Assembly: GCA_963974345.1 (NCBI GenBank) | Contig: CAXBBW010000002.1 | Span: 186,001-250,000, forward strand | Length of the DNA: 64,000 bases | DNA from: RHLJ01 sp963974345 | GTDB lineage: Bacteria; Bacteroidota; Rhodothermia; Balneolales; Balneolaceae | Reading direction: 5' to 3' | In this document: positions 63,849 to 64,000 of the stretch, piece by piece | Position numbering within the stretch: position 1 is the stretch's first letter | Layout of the letters: the number at the start of each line of letters is the position of its first letter | The notes under the pieces: generated by a model | Database searches by the model: none | The model's input: the letters and a program-made list of their open reading frames with translations, nothing else | Told to the model about the DNA's origin: nothing | Position numbers and translations under genes: made by a program

Positions 63849-64000
63849 TTGCTAAAAAAAGGAATTTTAACTTTTTGTTTACTTCTGCTTACTCTACAGT
63901 TTGGATCGGCACAAACAGTAGCAAGCTCGGACTCTATTAAGTACGCATTTCTACCTGCATTAGCTTTTAATAGTGACTTAGGTTTTATTTTTGGAGGTAT
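63849..64000 (+). CDS. Start of an exported, probably outer-membrane, protein (cut by window edge)
   Basis: A frame opens with TTG at 63849 and runs off the right edge. The reading (L)LKKGILTFCLLLLTLQ followed by FGSAQ is a clear signal peptide. The mature start, AFLPALAFNSDLGFIFGG, resembles the first barrel strand of BamA-like surface antigens. The frame has no ATG after the stop of the antiporter gene 18 bases earlier, so TTG is the likely start. Only about 50 residues are visible. Confidence 0.55.
   Translation, partial: MLKKGILTFCLLLLTLQFGSAQTVASSDSIKYAFLPALAFNSDLGFIFGG

Noticed and set aside
1..64000. Phage, CRISPR, toxin-antitoxin, secondary-metabolite or defence system
   Set aside because: No cas, integrase, transposase, toxin-antitoxin pair, NRPS/PKS or restriction gene was seen, and gene content is mostly core and envelope functions.

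Overview
This is an AT-rich chromosomal window from a Gram-negative, outer-membrane-bearing bacterium of the FCB group. I favour the Balneolota/Rhodothermia branch, at moderate confidence. The evidence is three TonB-dependent receptors with N-terminal carboxypeptidase-regulatory-like domains, secreted proteins with type IX-like C-terminal tails (QNYPNPFNP, VVPNPYNPN), a BamA gene followed by three Skp/OmpH genes, an ExbB/small membrane protein/ExbD/ExbD cluster, and a general lack of strong Shine-Dalgarno sites. No rRNA, tRNA, CRISPR, prophage or intact insertion sequence is visible. Nearly all the DNA is coding; the only gene-free stretch over 300 bases is 5211-5894.

Layout. 1-5210 (minus) holds a TonB receptor and a secreted fibronectin-type protein cut by the left edge. 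5895-9067 (plus) is a tryptophan to kynurenine pair (2,3-dioxygenase and a kynureninase-like enzyme, separated by a REP-like palindromic element) plus a small secreted protein. 9249-12068 is recA, recX and an AI-2E-type permease, with a candidate SOS box before recA and a strong hairpin between recA and recX. 12150-14316 is purN-purH. 14413-19890 is the elongasome operon mreB-mreC-mreD-mrdA-rodA, converging on rnhB. 20582-21694 is a VWA-domain protein ending in a two-way terminator.

21752-33612 is a long minus-strand run: nadE, a LysM lytic transglycosylase, an S41 protease, a PHP phosphoesterase, ribH, uppS, bamA and three ompH paralogues. Much of this is envelope biogenesis. 33786-36149 is a second TonB receptor, converging across a repeat-like spacer on a large secreted nuclease-like protein (36319-38898). 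A membrane-anchored cupin (38967-39434) is divergent from a MerR/TipAS regulator at 39533, whose promoter has a textbook 19-bp spacer. Two unknown exported proteins follow.

41764-43123 encodes FolE2 and a 6-pyruvoyltetrahydropterin synthase of the CxxxxxHGH type. With the pterin-4a-carbinolamine dehydratase at 61904-62185, this points to tetrahydrobiopterin synthesis and recycling. 43372-49300 is the most striking locus: a TonB receptor gene followed by a secreted protein gene that contains a 1,117-bp direct repeat, identical by eye, between diverged linkers. 49438-60494 holds ftsH, thiL, the ExbB/ExbD cluster, an 1159-residue outer-membrane-type protein of unknown function, and dsbD. 60632-61756 is the rplI-rpsR-rpsF ribosomal cluster. 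The right end has an NhaD-like sodium/proton antiporter and the start of another exported, probably outer-membrane, protein.
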